From contig WYCW01000001.1 of assembly GCA_011392765.1 (NCBI GenBank), positions 62,001 to 126,000 of the forward strand: DNA of 64,000 nt. Reading direction: 5' to 3'. The position numbers and the translations under genes were made by a program. Under the pieces are notes generated by a model that did no database searches, was not told the DNA's origin, and saw nothing but the letters and a program-made list of their open reading frames with translations. Shown one piece after another: positions 46,340-54,648 of the stretch (positions within the stretch are counted from its first letter, which is position 1; every line of letters starts with the position of its first letter). Source of the stretch: Candidatus Thiosymbion ectosymbiont of Catanema sp. Cochon2018 (GTDB lineage Bacteria > Pseudomonadota > Gammaproteobacteria > Chromatiales > Chromatiaceae).

Positions 46340-46427
46340 CCCAGGTTATTGCTGGGTTTCGGCCATCCCTGGCCACAACCCAGCCTACGGCTTACGGTCC
46401 TTTTCAGACAGTCTCTGAACGCTTGTC
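46340..46427 (-). repeat. Family D repeat, inverted
   Basis: Runs from GGTTATTGCTGGGTTT through GGCTTACGGTCC to TTTCAGACAGTCTC. A GGATTAACAGGATG tandem unit follows at 46447-46490 and recurs near 60930 and 61260. Confidence 0.75.
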
Positions 46428-46599
46428 GCAATGTTCTAATCGGACAGGATTAACAGGATGTCCAGGATTAACAGGATTTTTTTCTTGGTTGTATGAACTT
46501 TCGCCGCGCTTACACGCTTGCCGAAATTGATCAGCACTCGTGGTGGGCACAGCCCACCCTACGCCCACGATTCCTCCCCACCACGCCTTCCAGCTCAGG

Positions 46600-47267
46600 A
46601 AAATTTTTATAGCCCGTAGGCTGGGTTACGGCCAGGGACGGCCAAACCGGTTTTTCAGCACACCTGTTTACGATCTTTTGTCAGGCCGAAAAGCAAGGAT
46701 TGCAGCTTATTGAGTTTTCGCTCCTTTCCTAACCTTCGACACTTCTCCCAAGCAAACCCCGTTTGGGCCAAAAGTTGTTCTTTCGCCTTTCTGTACAAAT
46801 GGCTGCCCTATAACCGCCCCTTCACCCTGTGTTGACCACCAGTGCGCCTGCTCTATCGGTAACCTCCGCGGTCAAGTCGCATGGGGGCCTATCCACGGCA
46901 AGTGCCGTTTAATTCCCGATACTTTTCCCCCCATTTCTGCTCTGTCGCTATTCTTTACGCTTTTCATCACGCGGGTTTTCGTTCCGACCCGGTGGCGCAC
47001 ATTTCACTATCACAGTTTATACACCAGTTGCCATTCGGAAAATCACGGGCCCAGCCCTTTTTCAAGACTACAAAATCCAAAAAAATCACGACTCGTGCTT
47101 GGTCTTTTCGGCCTGCGATCGACCGAACTGCTCCGGCTTATATCACTGGTTTCTCCCTCTTGTCAAAAAAATCCTGGGACCGCTACCTTTCCACCTACGC
47201 TAATTACGACCAAAACACTTTGACACAAAAATTCTTAGATGATTTATTAATTGAGAACGCCCCCTAG
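46600..47267. other. Long segment with a family B right end; possible decayed parent element
   Basis: The right end, TTAGATGATTTATTAATTGAG followed by AACGCCCCCTAG, is identical to the end of the family B MITE at 20969. The left part has the same GTAGGCTGGGTTACGGCC core. Between them lie ~580 bases found nowhere else in the window, with open but unassigned frames (for example 46881-47267). It may be the ruin of the transposase-bearing element; no transposase motif can be recognised. Otherwise no gene is seen from 46115 to 47404. Confidence 0.4.
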
Positions 47268-47367
47268 TCCTCGTTTCGCTTGATATTGCGGGACGTAGGT
47301 TCGTAGCCCAACATCGAATGTTGGGCACGCCGCGTCCTGCGGCTTTGCCCAACACCTGCGGATAACA

Positions 47368-47404
47368 GCGTAAACATGCAAAATTAGATGAAATGGTGTA
47401 CTAG
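47368..47404. mobile_element. Family C MITE right end
   Basis: AACATGCAAAATTAGATG followed by AAATGGTGTACTAG matches the family C end at 10118. It truncates the 3' end of the membrane gene at 47405. Confidence 0.65.
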
Positions 47405-48027
47405 TACCCGCTCCGGGACAACCTGTCGGCAAGGGCCTTCCCACGAGGGGGAACCGCCGGCACTGCCCCGCCATAGCCTTGGCGAGACCGACCACGCCGA
47501 ACAGCACCAGGGCCGAATGGCAGAGTGTGAAGTAGAGGATCACCAGGGTCCAGGTGTGGATGCCCTCGTAACCCCCCGGCAGAAGGATCGCGGCGTTGAC
47601 GACGACCAGCGGAACCCCCGCCCGGAGGCTGGCGGAGAAGGTCTGATCGACGTGGGCAGTGGCGAGCGGTGGAGTTGCTTTATCGCAACGCAGAAAGAGT
47701 ACTCCGAGGATCAGAAACCCGATGACGGGAATCACCAGCAGGTTGGCGAGATATACTGCCCCACGGCACAATCTGAGCTTTTGAGTTTCCCCCTCACCCC
47801 AGCCCTCTCCCGGAGAGGGTGTCGTAAAAGCCCATCCGTGGGGCGTAGCGCAGGCGTCCCCGCCTGCACTTTTCACTTTTGCGACACCCTCCCGGAGGGA
47901 GAGGGAGTGAAATGCGCAGATTGTTCCATGTAGCAGTATACAACGCCTCCGTCGCAATCGCGAGCCGGACACCGGCCGGCTGCGCCCGGGGCGTCGAGTC
48001 CGACGCCGGTTCAGGAAAGGGTTGCAT
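47405..48027 (-). pseudogene. Membrane protein gene split by a family A MITE
   Basis: The gene starts at an ATG (48027) overlapping the norQ stop and reads MQPFPEPASDSTP...LAIATEAL, then is interrupted by 187 inserted bases (47754-47940). Beyond them, in the frame obtained by deleting those 187 bases, it continues YLANLLVIPVIGFLILGVLFLR..., LVVVNAAILLPGGYEGIHTWTLVILYFTLCHSALVLFGVVGLAKAMAG. About three membrane helices remain. The 3' end runs into a family C end at CTAG. Function unknown; position suggests a link with NOR or oxidase assembly. Confidence 0.88.
47752..47940. mobile_element. Family A MITE, copy 3, with TA duplication inside a gene
   Basis: TA-TACTGCCCCACGG ... GCAGTA-TA. Removing 187 bases restores an open frame across the site. 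It carries the same inner passenger (AGGGTGTCGTAAAAGCCC ... GCGACACCCTC) as copy 2. Confidence 0.95.
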
Positions 48028-48838
48028 CGATAACCTCTGCCAGAGCGGAGATGGTCTCGGCGTCGTCGGTCAGCGGCTCGGCCAAGGCGGCGCGGCAGGC
48101 GTCCCTCTCGTCCATGCCGCTCGTGATCAGGGTAGCCGCGTAGACCAGCAGGCGCGTGGATGCCGCTTCTTCGAGATCGTGGTCCTTGAGCGCCCGCAAG
48201 GCCCCTGCAAGTCTGACCAGAAGCTGCGCCTTCGCTGCGTCGATGCCGGTTTCGCGGACCAGAATCTCGACTTCCGCCGCAGGCGCGGGGAAATCGAAGC
48301 TCACCGCCACAAAACGCTGCCGGGTGCTCGGCTTCATGCCCTTCAGCAGGTTCTGGTAGCCCGGGTTGTAGGAGACCACGAGCATGAAGCTAGCGGGCGC
48401 GTGCAAGGTCTCGCCGGTGCGCTCCAGGGGCAGGATCCGTCGATCGTCGGTGAGCGGATGCAGGACCACCGTGGTGTCCTTGCGGGCCTCCACCACCTCA
48501 TCCAGATAGCAGATGGCCCCTTCCCGGACCGACCGGGTCAGGGGGCCGTCGCTCCAGAAGGTTCCGCCATCGCCGATCAGGTGCCGGCCGACCAGATCCG
48601 CCGCGGTGAGGTCGTCGTGGCAGGCCACGGTGTAGAGCGGCCGGCCGAGCCGAGCGGCCATATACCGAACGAACCGCGTCTTGCCGCAGCCGGTGGGACC
48701 CTTGATCATCAGGGGCAGGCGATTGCGGAAGGCGTTCTCGAACAAAGCGACCTCGTTGCCCTGGGGCCGATAGAAGATCGACCGCGCCTCGCCGATGGGC
48801 TCGGCTTGCTTCTCTGCGCTCTGATGTATCGCATGCAT
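48011..48838 (-). CDS. norQ: NorQ/CbbQ-family MoxR-type AAA+ ATPase
   Basis: A 275-residue AAA+ chaperone-like ATPase. Walker A is GPTGCGKTRFVRYMA near residue 40, Walker B is ICYLDEVVEARKDTT, and the C-terminal part has the typical SFDFPAPAAEVEILVRETGID. NorQ with NorD inserts the FeB iron into NorB; CbbQ with CbbO activates Rubisco. With norCB and no Rubisco in the window, NorQ is more likely. norD is not adjacent: the downstream gene is a disrupted membrane protein. The ATG at 48838 is preferred to a TTG at 48889. Confidence 0.88.
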   Translation of the reverse strand: MHAIHQSAEKQAEPIGEARSIFYRPQGNEVALFENAFRNRLPLMIKGPTGCGKTRFVRYMAARLGRPLYTVACHDDLTAADLVGRHLIGDGGTFWSDGPLTRSVREGAICYLDEVVEARKDTTVVLHPLTDDRRILPLERTGETLHAPASFMLVVSYNPGYQNLLKGMKPSTRQRFVAVSFDFPAPAAEVEILVRETGIDAAKAQLLVRLAGALRALKDHDLEEAASTRLLVYAATLITSGMDERDACRAALAEPLTDDAETISALAEVIDATLS

Positions 48839-48899
48839 TGCTCCAACCAAGTCGTTCGATGCAGCCTTCGAGTCTGCGCTCGTCAACAAGCCGCCCCGG

Positions 48900-49129
48900 T
48901 TAGGATTCCTTGACTGCCTTGGACTTTTACAAATGAGTCGAGTTTATGCACTGCACAAAAAACTCACGCTCGGGTGCGCTGTGCTCATTGCTTTTATCCG
49001 CAGATTACGCAGATTCTCGCAGATTATTTCTGTTTTCAATCTGTGGGAATCTGCGTAATCTGCGGATAATGAGTTTGTGCACTGCACAGAAAATTCACGA
49101 CTCGTCGGTCTGAGGCGAAGCCTCGCTAA
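48900..49129 (+). mobile_element. Family G element with a family H palindrome inside
   Basis: TTAGGATTCCTTGACTGCC at the left, ATGAGTCGAGTTTATGCACT, a family H palindrome at 48992-49070, and the GAGGC-GAA-GCCTC end followed by CTAA. Confidence 0.8.
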
Positions 49130-49282
49130 TAGTTAATATCTAAAGTGATAACATAGTCAACAGTCGGTAAGAGTTCTGTATTATATAAGTATTTGTTTTT
49201 TATATAAATAGGCATCCTGAATAGTTACGATTCCGGACTGCTCACGATCATGGCAGGACACACCGCCGCCGCTTTGGATTGG

Positions 49283-49443
49283 ACCACACCTCCGTCCCCG
49301 GCACAGGCGTTGCGGCCAGGGGAAAGCGCCGTCACCGCGGCGCGTGTGGAACCTGAGTGCCCGACTTCCCGGCAACCGCCGCGGGTATTCCCCGTCGCCG
49401 GAGTTCGACTCGGCCGCGCCGCTTAAGCCGACGCACTCCAAAT
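49283..49443 (+). repeat. Left inverted repeat flanking the NACHT-FGE gene
   Basis: About 160 bases that reappear inverted at 51709-51868 on the other side of the gene. Shared blocks include GGGGAAAGCGCCGTC, CCGCGGCGCGTG and CGGCCGCGCCGCTT, ending GCACTCCAAAT. It ends 22 bases before the start codon and must contain or border the promoter. Confidence 0.8.
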
Positions 49444-49465
49444 ATGATTTCGCTGGAGGAGTACC

Positions 49466-51622
49466 GTGCAAGAGTTGATCCCATTCATCTCCAACGACTT
49501 AATCAAGCCCCTTGCCAAAAGCCTTCAGCGCATCTGGAAGAAACGCGACGCGGAGCTGAACGCGATTTATGATACCTTCGGTGATCCCCGGCCACTGGCA
49601 TCCTGCTACATCGAGCCCCGCGTCCAGCACCATAATCCGGCGGATCATCACGAGGACGAAGATGCTATCTCCTATGTGCGTACCCCGGTCTTCGAGACGA
49701 TCAACCGCTTTCTCAATAAGGAGACCCCGTTGAGAGGCGGACGCACCCAGCTGTTCGTCCTCTCCGATGCGGGCATGGGTAAGACCTCCCTGTTACTCAT
49801 GTTCAAGCTCTCCCATCTGTTCCGTTTTTGGCCAAAACGCTACGACTGCCTGCTGCTCAAATTGGGCACGGATACTCTGGAACGGCTCCGGGCGCATCCG
49901 AACAAGGGCGACACGGTGTTGTTGCTCGATGCCCTGGACGAGGACCCCCAGGCCTGGGGACGTATCCAGGAGCGACTCGTCGAGTTGCTGCATGCCGGCG
50001 AGTATTTCCGGCGCGTCATTATCTCTTGTCGCACCCAGTTCTTTCCCGAAGGGAGCGCCGACCCGTTCGGCCGTCCGGGCCGGGTGGAAATCGGCGGCTT
50101 TACCTGTCCCATGTTGTATCTCTCCCTGTTCGACGACGAGCAGGTAGAGCAATACCTCGCCAAGCGGTTTCCGAATCAGGTCAGCGATCGCCTGTTATTT
50201 CGCCTCAACCCGACCCGCGAGCGTGCCGCCGAGCTGGTGCCCCCGATGTGTTCGTTGCGCTTCCGGCCCCTGCTGTTGGCCCACGTCGAGAACATCATCG
50301 AGGAGGAGCAGGATCTGCTGGTTGCTGCCGGTACGGGGCCTGAGAACGGCGAATCGGATTGGGATGTCTATCGGATCTATGATGTCCTGGTCCGGGCTTG
50401 GCTGCTGCGCGAGGAACGCAAGCTCGTCCACCACCAGAGCACCGGGGCACCGACCATGGAAATTCTGCGTGAGCTATGTACCCTGGTCGCGGTCCACTTG
50501 CAGATCTCCGGCAACCGTACCCTCCTCCCGGATGAACTCGCCGAGATGACCGAACGGCACCCCGCGCTGAAGCACCTGAAAGAATTCGACCTGGGCGGGC
50601 GCTCGCTGCTCAACCGCAACTCGGAGGGGGAATATCGATTCTCCCACTACAGTATCCAGGAATTCCTTGTCGTGCGCGCCCTGGCCGAGGAAACACTCGA
50701 CCTTGCCCAGGGCGAGCTGAGCCTCAGTCTCCTAGCACCCGACTCGCCTGTCCAGCGGTTACGGGTGCTCCAGCCGTCGCAACGCCTGCGGCTCACCGAC
50801 CAGATGCTCGAGTTTTTGGCGCGCACGCCGGTCGCGTTCGACCCCGGCACCATTGACCTTTCGAATATTCGCCCGGAGGCTCGAGTGGGATTTGCGATCC
50901 ACGACCGGCTTGCGGACGGGAGCTTGGGCCCGGCTATGCAGGGTATTCCGGCCGGCAGCTTCCGGATGGGGTCGGCGGAAAATGACAAGCAAGCGGACCA
51001 AGACGAGAAGCCCCAGCATGAGGTCACTATAAGTCATGCCTTCTTCCTGGGTCGTTATCCGGTGACCTTTGCGGAGTTCGACCGCTTCTGCGATGCAGCG
51101 GACCGTTCCCGGCCGGATGATCAGGGGTGGGGACGCGGGAACCGACCCGTGATCGACGTCAGTTGGGAAGACGCGGTTGCCTACTGTGCCTGGCTCTCCG
51201 AACAGACCGGCCGGCACTACCGCCTGCCGACCGAGGCCGAATGGGAGTACGCCGCCCGCGCCGGCAGCCATACCCCCTGGTCGTTCGGGGACCGAGAACA
51301 GGATCTCGATCCGTATGCCTGGTCCGACAAGAACTCGGAGGGTCGAACCCATCCGGTGGGAGAGAAGTGCCCCAATCCCTGGGGTCTGTTCGATTGCTAC
51401 GGCAATGTCTGGGAATGGACCCAGGATAACTGGCATGATAACTACCAAGGTGCCCCAGTGGACGGTTCTGCCTGGGAGCACGACGGCGCCGATGCCCGGC
51501 GTGTGGTTCGCGGCGGTGGCTGGGGCAACCAACCACAGGGCCTCCGGTCGGCGGCCCGGGTCAGGAACACGTCCGACGTTGCGAACTTCAACCTCGGTTT
51601 TCGTCTCGCCAGGACTTTGTGA
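49466..51622 (+). CDS. NACHT-type STAND NTPase with C-terminal FGE-sulfatase (C-type-lectin fold) domain
   Basis: A 718-residue protein. Residues ~70-330 form a NACHT-like P-loop ATPase: LSDAGMGKTSLL (Walker A), TVLLLDALDED (Walker B), VIISCRTQFF (sensor). A helical linker with YRFSHYSIQEFLVVRALA follows. Residues ~490-718 are a formylglycine-generating-enzyme-like domain (GSFRMGSAENDKQADQDEKPQHEV, LPTEAEWEYAARAG, GLFDCYGNVWEWTQDN, VVRGGGWGN, LGFRLARTL). The catalytic cysteines of true FGE are not evident. This architecture is common among variable proteins of diversity-generating retroelements and among NLR-like defence proteins. GTG start with GGAGGAG 5 bases upstream. Confidence 0.88.
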   Translation: MQELIPFISNDLIKPLAKSLQRIWKKRDAELNAIYDTFGDPRPLASCYIEPRVQHHNPADHHEDEDAISYVRTPVFETINRFLNKETPLRGGRTQLFVLSDAGMGKTSLLLMFKLSHLFRFWPKRYDCLLLKLGTDTLERLRAHPNKGDTVLLLDALDEDPQAWGRIQERLVELLHAGEYFRRVIISCRTQFFPEGSADPFGRPGRVEIGGFTCPMLYLSLFDDEQVEQYLAKRFPNQVSDRLLFRLNPTRERAAELVPPMCSLRFRPLLLAHVENIIEEEQDLLVAAGTGPENGESDWDVYRIYDVLVRAWLLREERKLVHHQSTGAPTMEILRELCTLVAVHLQISGNRTLLPDELAEMTERHPALKHLKEFDLGGRSLLNRNSEGEYRFSHYSIQEFLVVRALAEETLDLAQGELSLSLLAPDSPVQRLRVLQPSQRLRLTDQMLEFLARTPVAFDPGTIDLSNIRPEARVGFAIHDRLADGSLGPAMQGIPAGSFRMGSAENDKQADQDEKPQHEVTISHAFFLGRYPVTFAEFDRFCDAADRSRPDDQGWGRGNRPVIDVSWEDAVAYCAWLSEQTGRHYRLPTEAEWEYAARAGSHTPWSFGDREQDLDPYAWSDKNSEGRTHPVGEKCPNPWGLFDCYGNVWEWTQDNWHDNYQGAPVDGSAWEHDGADARRVVRGGGWGNQPQGLRSAARVRNTSDVANFNLGFRLARTL

Positions 51623-51652
51623 CCCTCTGTGCTTTGTCCTTTTGCCCTTTGC

Positions 51653-51675
51653 AAATCCGCGCGTAGCGCGGATTT
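51653..51675 (+). other. Hairpin just after the variable-region-like 3' end
   Basis: AAATCCGCGC and GCGCGGATTT form a perfect 10-base-pair stem with a GTA loop, 30 bases after the stop codon, followed by T-rich DNA. It can act as a terminator. In diversity-generating retroelements a GC-rich hairpin stands at this place and is needed for target recognition. Confidence 0.65.
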
Positions 51676-51708
51676 TCGCGTTTTTCCTATAGGAAAAAAT
51701 CGGCTTTA

Positions 51709-51868
51709 ATTTGGAGTGCGGCGGCAAAGCGGCGCGGCCGAATCGAACCCCGGCGATGTAAAATACCGCCCGGCGTCTTCCGGGAATCCGGGCACCGGGT
51801 TCCCCACGCGCCGCGGCGACGGCGCTTTCCCCCGGCGGCAATGCTTTGGCTGGGGACGAAGGTGTCAT
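51709..51868 (-). repeat. Right inverted repeat flanking the NACHT-FGE gene
   Basis: Inverted partner of 49283-49443, from ATTTGGAGTGCGGCGGC to GGGGACGAAGGTGTC. Confidence 0.8.
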
Positions 51869-51946
51869 CTTTTATCCACAGATTACGCAGATTCTCGCAG
51901 ATTATCTCGTTTCTAATCTGTGGAAATCTGCGTAATCTGCGGATTT
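51869..51946. repeat. Family H palindrome
   Basis: ATCCACAGATTACGCAGATT and its inverted partner. It and further repeat scraps (a CACGAAA half unit, a family G hairpin at 52193-52219) fill the gap to 52283. Confidence 0.85.
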
Positions 51947-52283
51947 AAAATGGATTTTTATCGTTATCACACCGGGGCATGGCAATGAGTGATCCACCCT
52001 GGTCGATATGGTTCGCTGCACAAGATGGTTCGCTATGCTCACCGCATCCCACCCGCCGGGCCATGATAAATCTGGATCAATGATGTAGGTTATAAACTTT
52101 GGCGCGGATTTCATCCATAGTAGCGGTTGTCGGCAACCATCGCATTTTTCGTGTCTTTCGTGGTTTTCCGGTTTCCGTACAAAAGGTTACGCCACGTCGG
52201 TCCGAGGCGAAGCCTCGCTTGGGACGCTCGAGTGCCGTGCCGGGAAATCACAGCGCCGGCAATCCGAACCTGAATTTTCGAAG

Positions 52284-52805
52284 ATGAATATCGCACTCAC
52301 CGATCGCCGAGAGAAGAAGCACCTGATCGCATTCTGGCTGTCCATCATGCTGGTCTGGGTATTGCTCAACGCCTCCTGGTCCTGGCAGGTCTTGCTGGTA
52401 GGGGGTATTGTTGCGACCTTGTTGGTGCTGATCTTCCCGACCCATGGTTTTCTGTTCGCCGGTACCAGATTCACCCCGGAGACGCCGCGGCTGGTGCTCG
52501 CGTACTTGTGGCTGTTCTCCCGCGAGCTGGTCAAATCGAATCTGGATGTGGCCCGGCGTGTGGTTTCGCCGGAGCTGCGGATCAATCCGGGCATCGTGGA
52601 GATAAAGACCCGGTTGAAGCATCCGACCTACCGGTTGGTCCTGGCCAATTCGATCACCTTGACCCCCGGTACCCTCACGGTGGATATGATCGACGATTCC
52701 CTGTTCATTCATTGGATCGACGTCACGGGGAAAGATGTGGAGAGCGCGACGCGGGAGATCTCCGCGCAATTCGAGCGCTATCTCATACAGATGAGCGAAG
52801 GGTAA
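52284..52805 (+). CDS. mnhE: Mrp/Mnh antiporter subunit E (MbhA-like)
   Basis: A 173-residue subunit E. Two membrane helices near the N-terminus (FWLSIMLVWVLLNASWSWQVLLVGGIVATLLVLI) and a C-terminal cytoplasmic part with the family marks YLWLFSRELVKSNLDVA, NPGIVEIKTRL and NSITLTPGTLTVDMIDDSLFIHWIDV. First gene of an E-F-G-DUF4040-B run with gaps of 5, 3 and overlaps of 4 bases. The same order opens mrp-mbh-type operons. Confidence 0.95.
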   Translation: MNIALTDRREKKHLIAFWLSIMLVWVLLNASWSWQVLLVGGIVATLLVLIFPTHGFLFAGTRFTPETPRLVLAYLWLFSRELVKSNLDVARRVVSPELRINPGIVEIKTRLKHPTYRLVLANSITLTPGTLTVDMIDDSLFIHWIDVTGKDVESATREISAQFERYLIQMSEG

Positions 52806-52810
52806 GTATT

Positions 52811-53071
52811 ATGGCCGATACCCTGATGACGCTGGCGGTGATCTTCGCCCTGTCGGGGAGCTTTTTCAGCATTATCCGACTGGTAAAGGGCCCGACCCCG
52901 ATCGATCGTATTATTGCCATCGATGTGCTGACCATCATTTCCATTACCATTGTGGTGCTCCTGGCACACTTCGGGGGCCGCTTCATCTATGTGGATGTGG
53001 CCATCGTCTATGGCCTGCTCAGCTTCCTGGGGGTATTGGCCGTGGCCCGCTACAGCGAAAAGGGATTCTGA
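52811..53071 (+). CDS. mnhF: Mrp/Mnh antiporter subunit F (MbhB-like)
   Basis: An 86-residue three-helix subunit: FALSGSFFSIIRLVKGPTPIDRIIAIDVLTI is the family signature. It lies 5 bases after subunit E with AAGGGTAAGT upstream. Length and order are standard. Confidence 0.95.
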   Translation: MADTLMTLAVIFALSGSFFSIIRLVKGPTPIDRIIAIDVLTIISITIVVLLAHFGGRFIYVDVAIVYGLLSFLGVLAVARYSEKGF

Positions 53072-53074
53072 TCC

Positions 53075-53407
53075 ATGCATGCTTTTTTAGAAGTGCTCGG
53101 CGCACTGGTGACCCTGACCGGGTCGGTATTTCTCCTGTTGGGCGGATTGGGGGTGCTGCGCATGCCCGATTGCTACAATCGGCTACAGGCCGGTACCAAG
53201 GCATCGACCCTCGGCACTACGCTGGCCCTGATCGGGATCGGAATCGCCCACCCGAGCTGGGCGGGTAAGCTCTTGATTCTCGCCTTTTTCGTCATGCTGA
53301 CTTCCCCCATTTCCGCCCATGCCCTGGCCCGCGCAGCCCACGCCATCCGGCTTCCCCTGAGCGACCGCACGGTGGTCGACAAGTTGGGGGAACGGGAGAC
53401 CTCATGA
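53075..53407 (+). CDS. mnhG: Mrp/Mnh antiporter subunit G (MbhC-like)
   Basis: A 110-residue three-helix subunit. GSVFLLLGGLGVLRMPDCYNRLQAGTKASTLG and the end LTSPISAHALARAAH are characteristic. Its stop overlaps the next ATG. Confidence 0.95.
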   Translation: MHAFLEVLGALVTLTGSVFLLLGGLGVLRMPDCYNRLQAGTKASTLGTTLALIGIGIAHPSWAGKLLILAFFVMLTSPISAHALARAAHAIRLPLSDRTVVDKLGERETS

Positions 53408-53652
53408 TGTTGTTTGTGATCGGCACGGCGCTGTGCGCCGGAATCATCGTCAGTGCGCTGCTGGCTGTCCACTTGAATAATATGGTCAGCGCGGCCGTCA
53501 CCGCCGGCATGGCGAGCCTCTTCGCCGCCATTACCTATGTGGCCCTGGCCGCGCCCGATGTGGCCATGACCGAGGCCGCCATCGGCAGCGGTCTGACGAC
53601 CATCATTTTTCTCTACAGTATTCGCAGGACCACGGAGCCGCCGGAGAAATGA
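53404..53652 (+). CDS. DUF4040 subunit (MbhD-like)
   Basis: An 82-residue membrane protein with two to three helices: LNNMVSAAVTAGMASLFAAITYVALAAPDVAMTEAAIGSGLTTIIFLYSI. In classical Mrp this piece is the C-terminal part of MrpA; as a separate gene it is MbhD in Mbh-type complexes. ATGA overlaps on both sides couple it to G and B. Confidence 0.9.
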   Translation: MMLFVIGTALCAGIIVSALLAVHLNNMVSAAVTAGMASLFAAITYVALAAPDVAMTEAAIGSGLTTIIFLYSIRRTTEPPEK

Positions 53653-54335
53653 TCAAGCGGGTAACCATACTCCTCTCGCTGGTGCTGCTGGGGTTCGTGT
53701 TTCTGCAGATGGTCATGAGCTATACCCCCCGCACCGCTTTGAATTCCATCTCCGAGCACTATGTGACGGCAGGTCCCGATGAGCTGGGCGCCGCGAATAT
53801 CGTCACTGCGGTGCTGGTTACCTATCGGGGTCTCGATACCCTGGGGGAGGTGGCGGTGCTCTTCATCTCCGCGGCCGGGGTGGGGCTGCTGCTGCGCCGG
53901 CGGGTCGGTGAGACGGAAACGGACCCGAGTCGCCGGACCTCCAGTGAGCTGGTGCGGACCGCCGTCCATTTCCTCTTGCCGCTGATCTTCGTGCTCGGTA
54001 TCTATGTCTTTATCAATGGGCACCTGACGCCGGGCGGCGGCTTTCAGGGCGGGGCGGTGCTGGCCTCCGGGATCATGCTGCTGTTGCTGGCCGATCCTGA
54101 TACCCGCTTGAATCACGGTATCCTGCGTCTGTTGGAGTCGTTTTCCGGCTTCGGCTATGTGGTTGTGGGGACCGTGGGCTTGGTGCTCGCGGGCGGCTTT
54201 CTCGACAACCGTTTTCTCGATCTCGGCACCTTCGGGGAGCTGTTCAGCGCCGGTGCCATGCCGATTATCTACATCCTCATCGGCCTGAAGGTCGGGACCG
54301 AGCTGAGCGCGGTGCTTGAGCGGATGAAGGATTAG
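53649..54335 (+). CDS. MbhE-MnhB-type fused subunit
   Basis: A 228-residue protein. The N-terminal ~85 residues (MVMSYTPRTALNSISEHYVTAGPDELGAANIVTAVLVTYRGLDTLGEVAVLF) are the MbhE-like part that ends MrpA in other systems; the rest is MnhB (LPLIFVLGIYVFINGHLTPGGGFQGGAVLASGIML, GTFGELFSAGAMPIIYILIGLKVGTEL). The operon is then interrupted for about 3 kb before subunit C. Confidence 0.92.
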   Translation: MIKRVTILLSLVLLGFVFLQMVMSYTPRTALNSISEHYVTAGPDELGAANIVTAVLVTYRGLDTLGEVAVLFISAAGVGLLLRRRVGETETDPSRRTSSELVRTAVHFLLPLIFVLGIYVFINGHLTPGGGFQGGAVLASGIMLLLLADPDTRLNHGILRLLESFSGFGYVVVGTVGLVLAGGFLDNRFLDLGTFGELFSAGAMPIIYILIGLKVGTELSAVLERMKD

Positions 54336-54349
54336 GGGCGCAGAGATTT

Positions 54350-54426
54350 TTTTATCCGCAGATTACGCAGATTTTCGCAGATTATTCCTTTTTTTATCTG
54401 CGAAAATCTGCGTAATCTGCGGATTA
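54350..54426. repeat. Family H palindrome
   Basis: ATCCGCAGATTACGCAGATT with its inverted partner, 15 bases after the MnhB stop. Confidence 0.85.
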
Positions 54427-54480
54427 AAGAAAGTCTTTTGTCGGGTTGCGATTCGAAGTCTCTCCAGGTCAGGTAACATC

Positions 54481-54623
54481 CAATGCCATTAAGTTAAGCG
54501 TCACCGGTCGGCGAAGTAAGAGAAGAAACTACGAATCACGCGAATCCTCGCGAAGCGATTCGCGGAAATTCGCGTGATTCGTAGTTTTCTCTAAGTGGCC
54601 AACAGCTAACTTAATGGCATTGA
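54481..54623. mobile_element. Family F MITE with 10-bp target duplication
   Basis: Flanked by AGGTAACATC and AAGTAACATC (9 of 10 identical). Both ends and the inner palindrome are intact. Confidence 0.88.
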
Positions 54624-54648
54624 AGTAACATCCATGGGGGGGAAAACT

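Noticed and set aside
46881-47267. 128-codon frame on the + strand
   Set aside because: No homology recognised, no ribosome site, and its end is the family B inverted repeat; treated as part of a decayed element.
52508-53071. 187-codon frame starting inside mnhE
   Set aside because: Only the last 86 codons, from the ATG at 52811, are the MnhF subunit; the rest overlaps mnhE out of frame.
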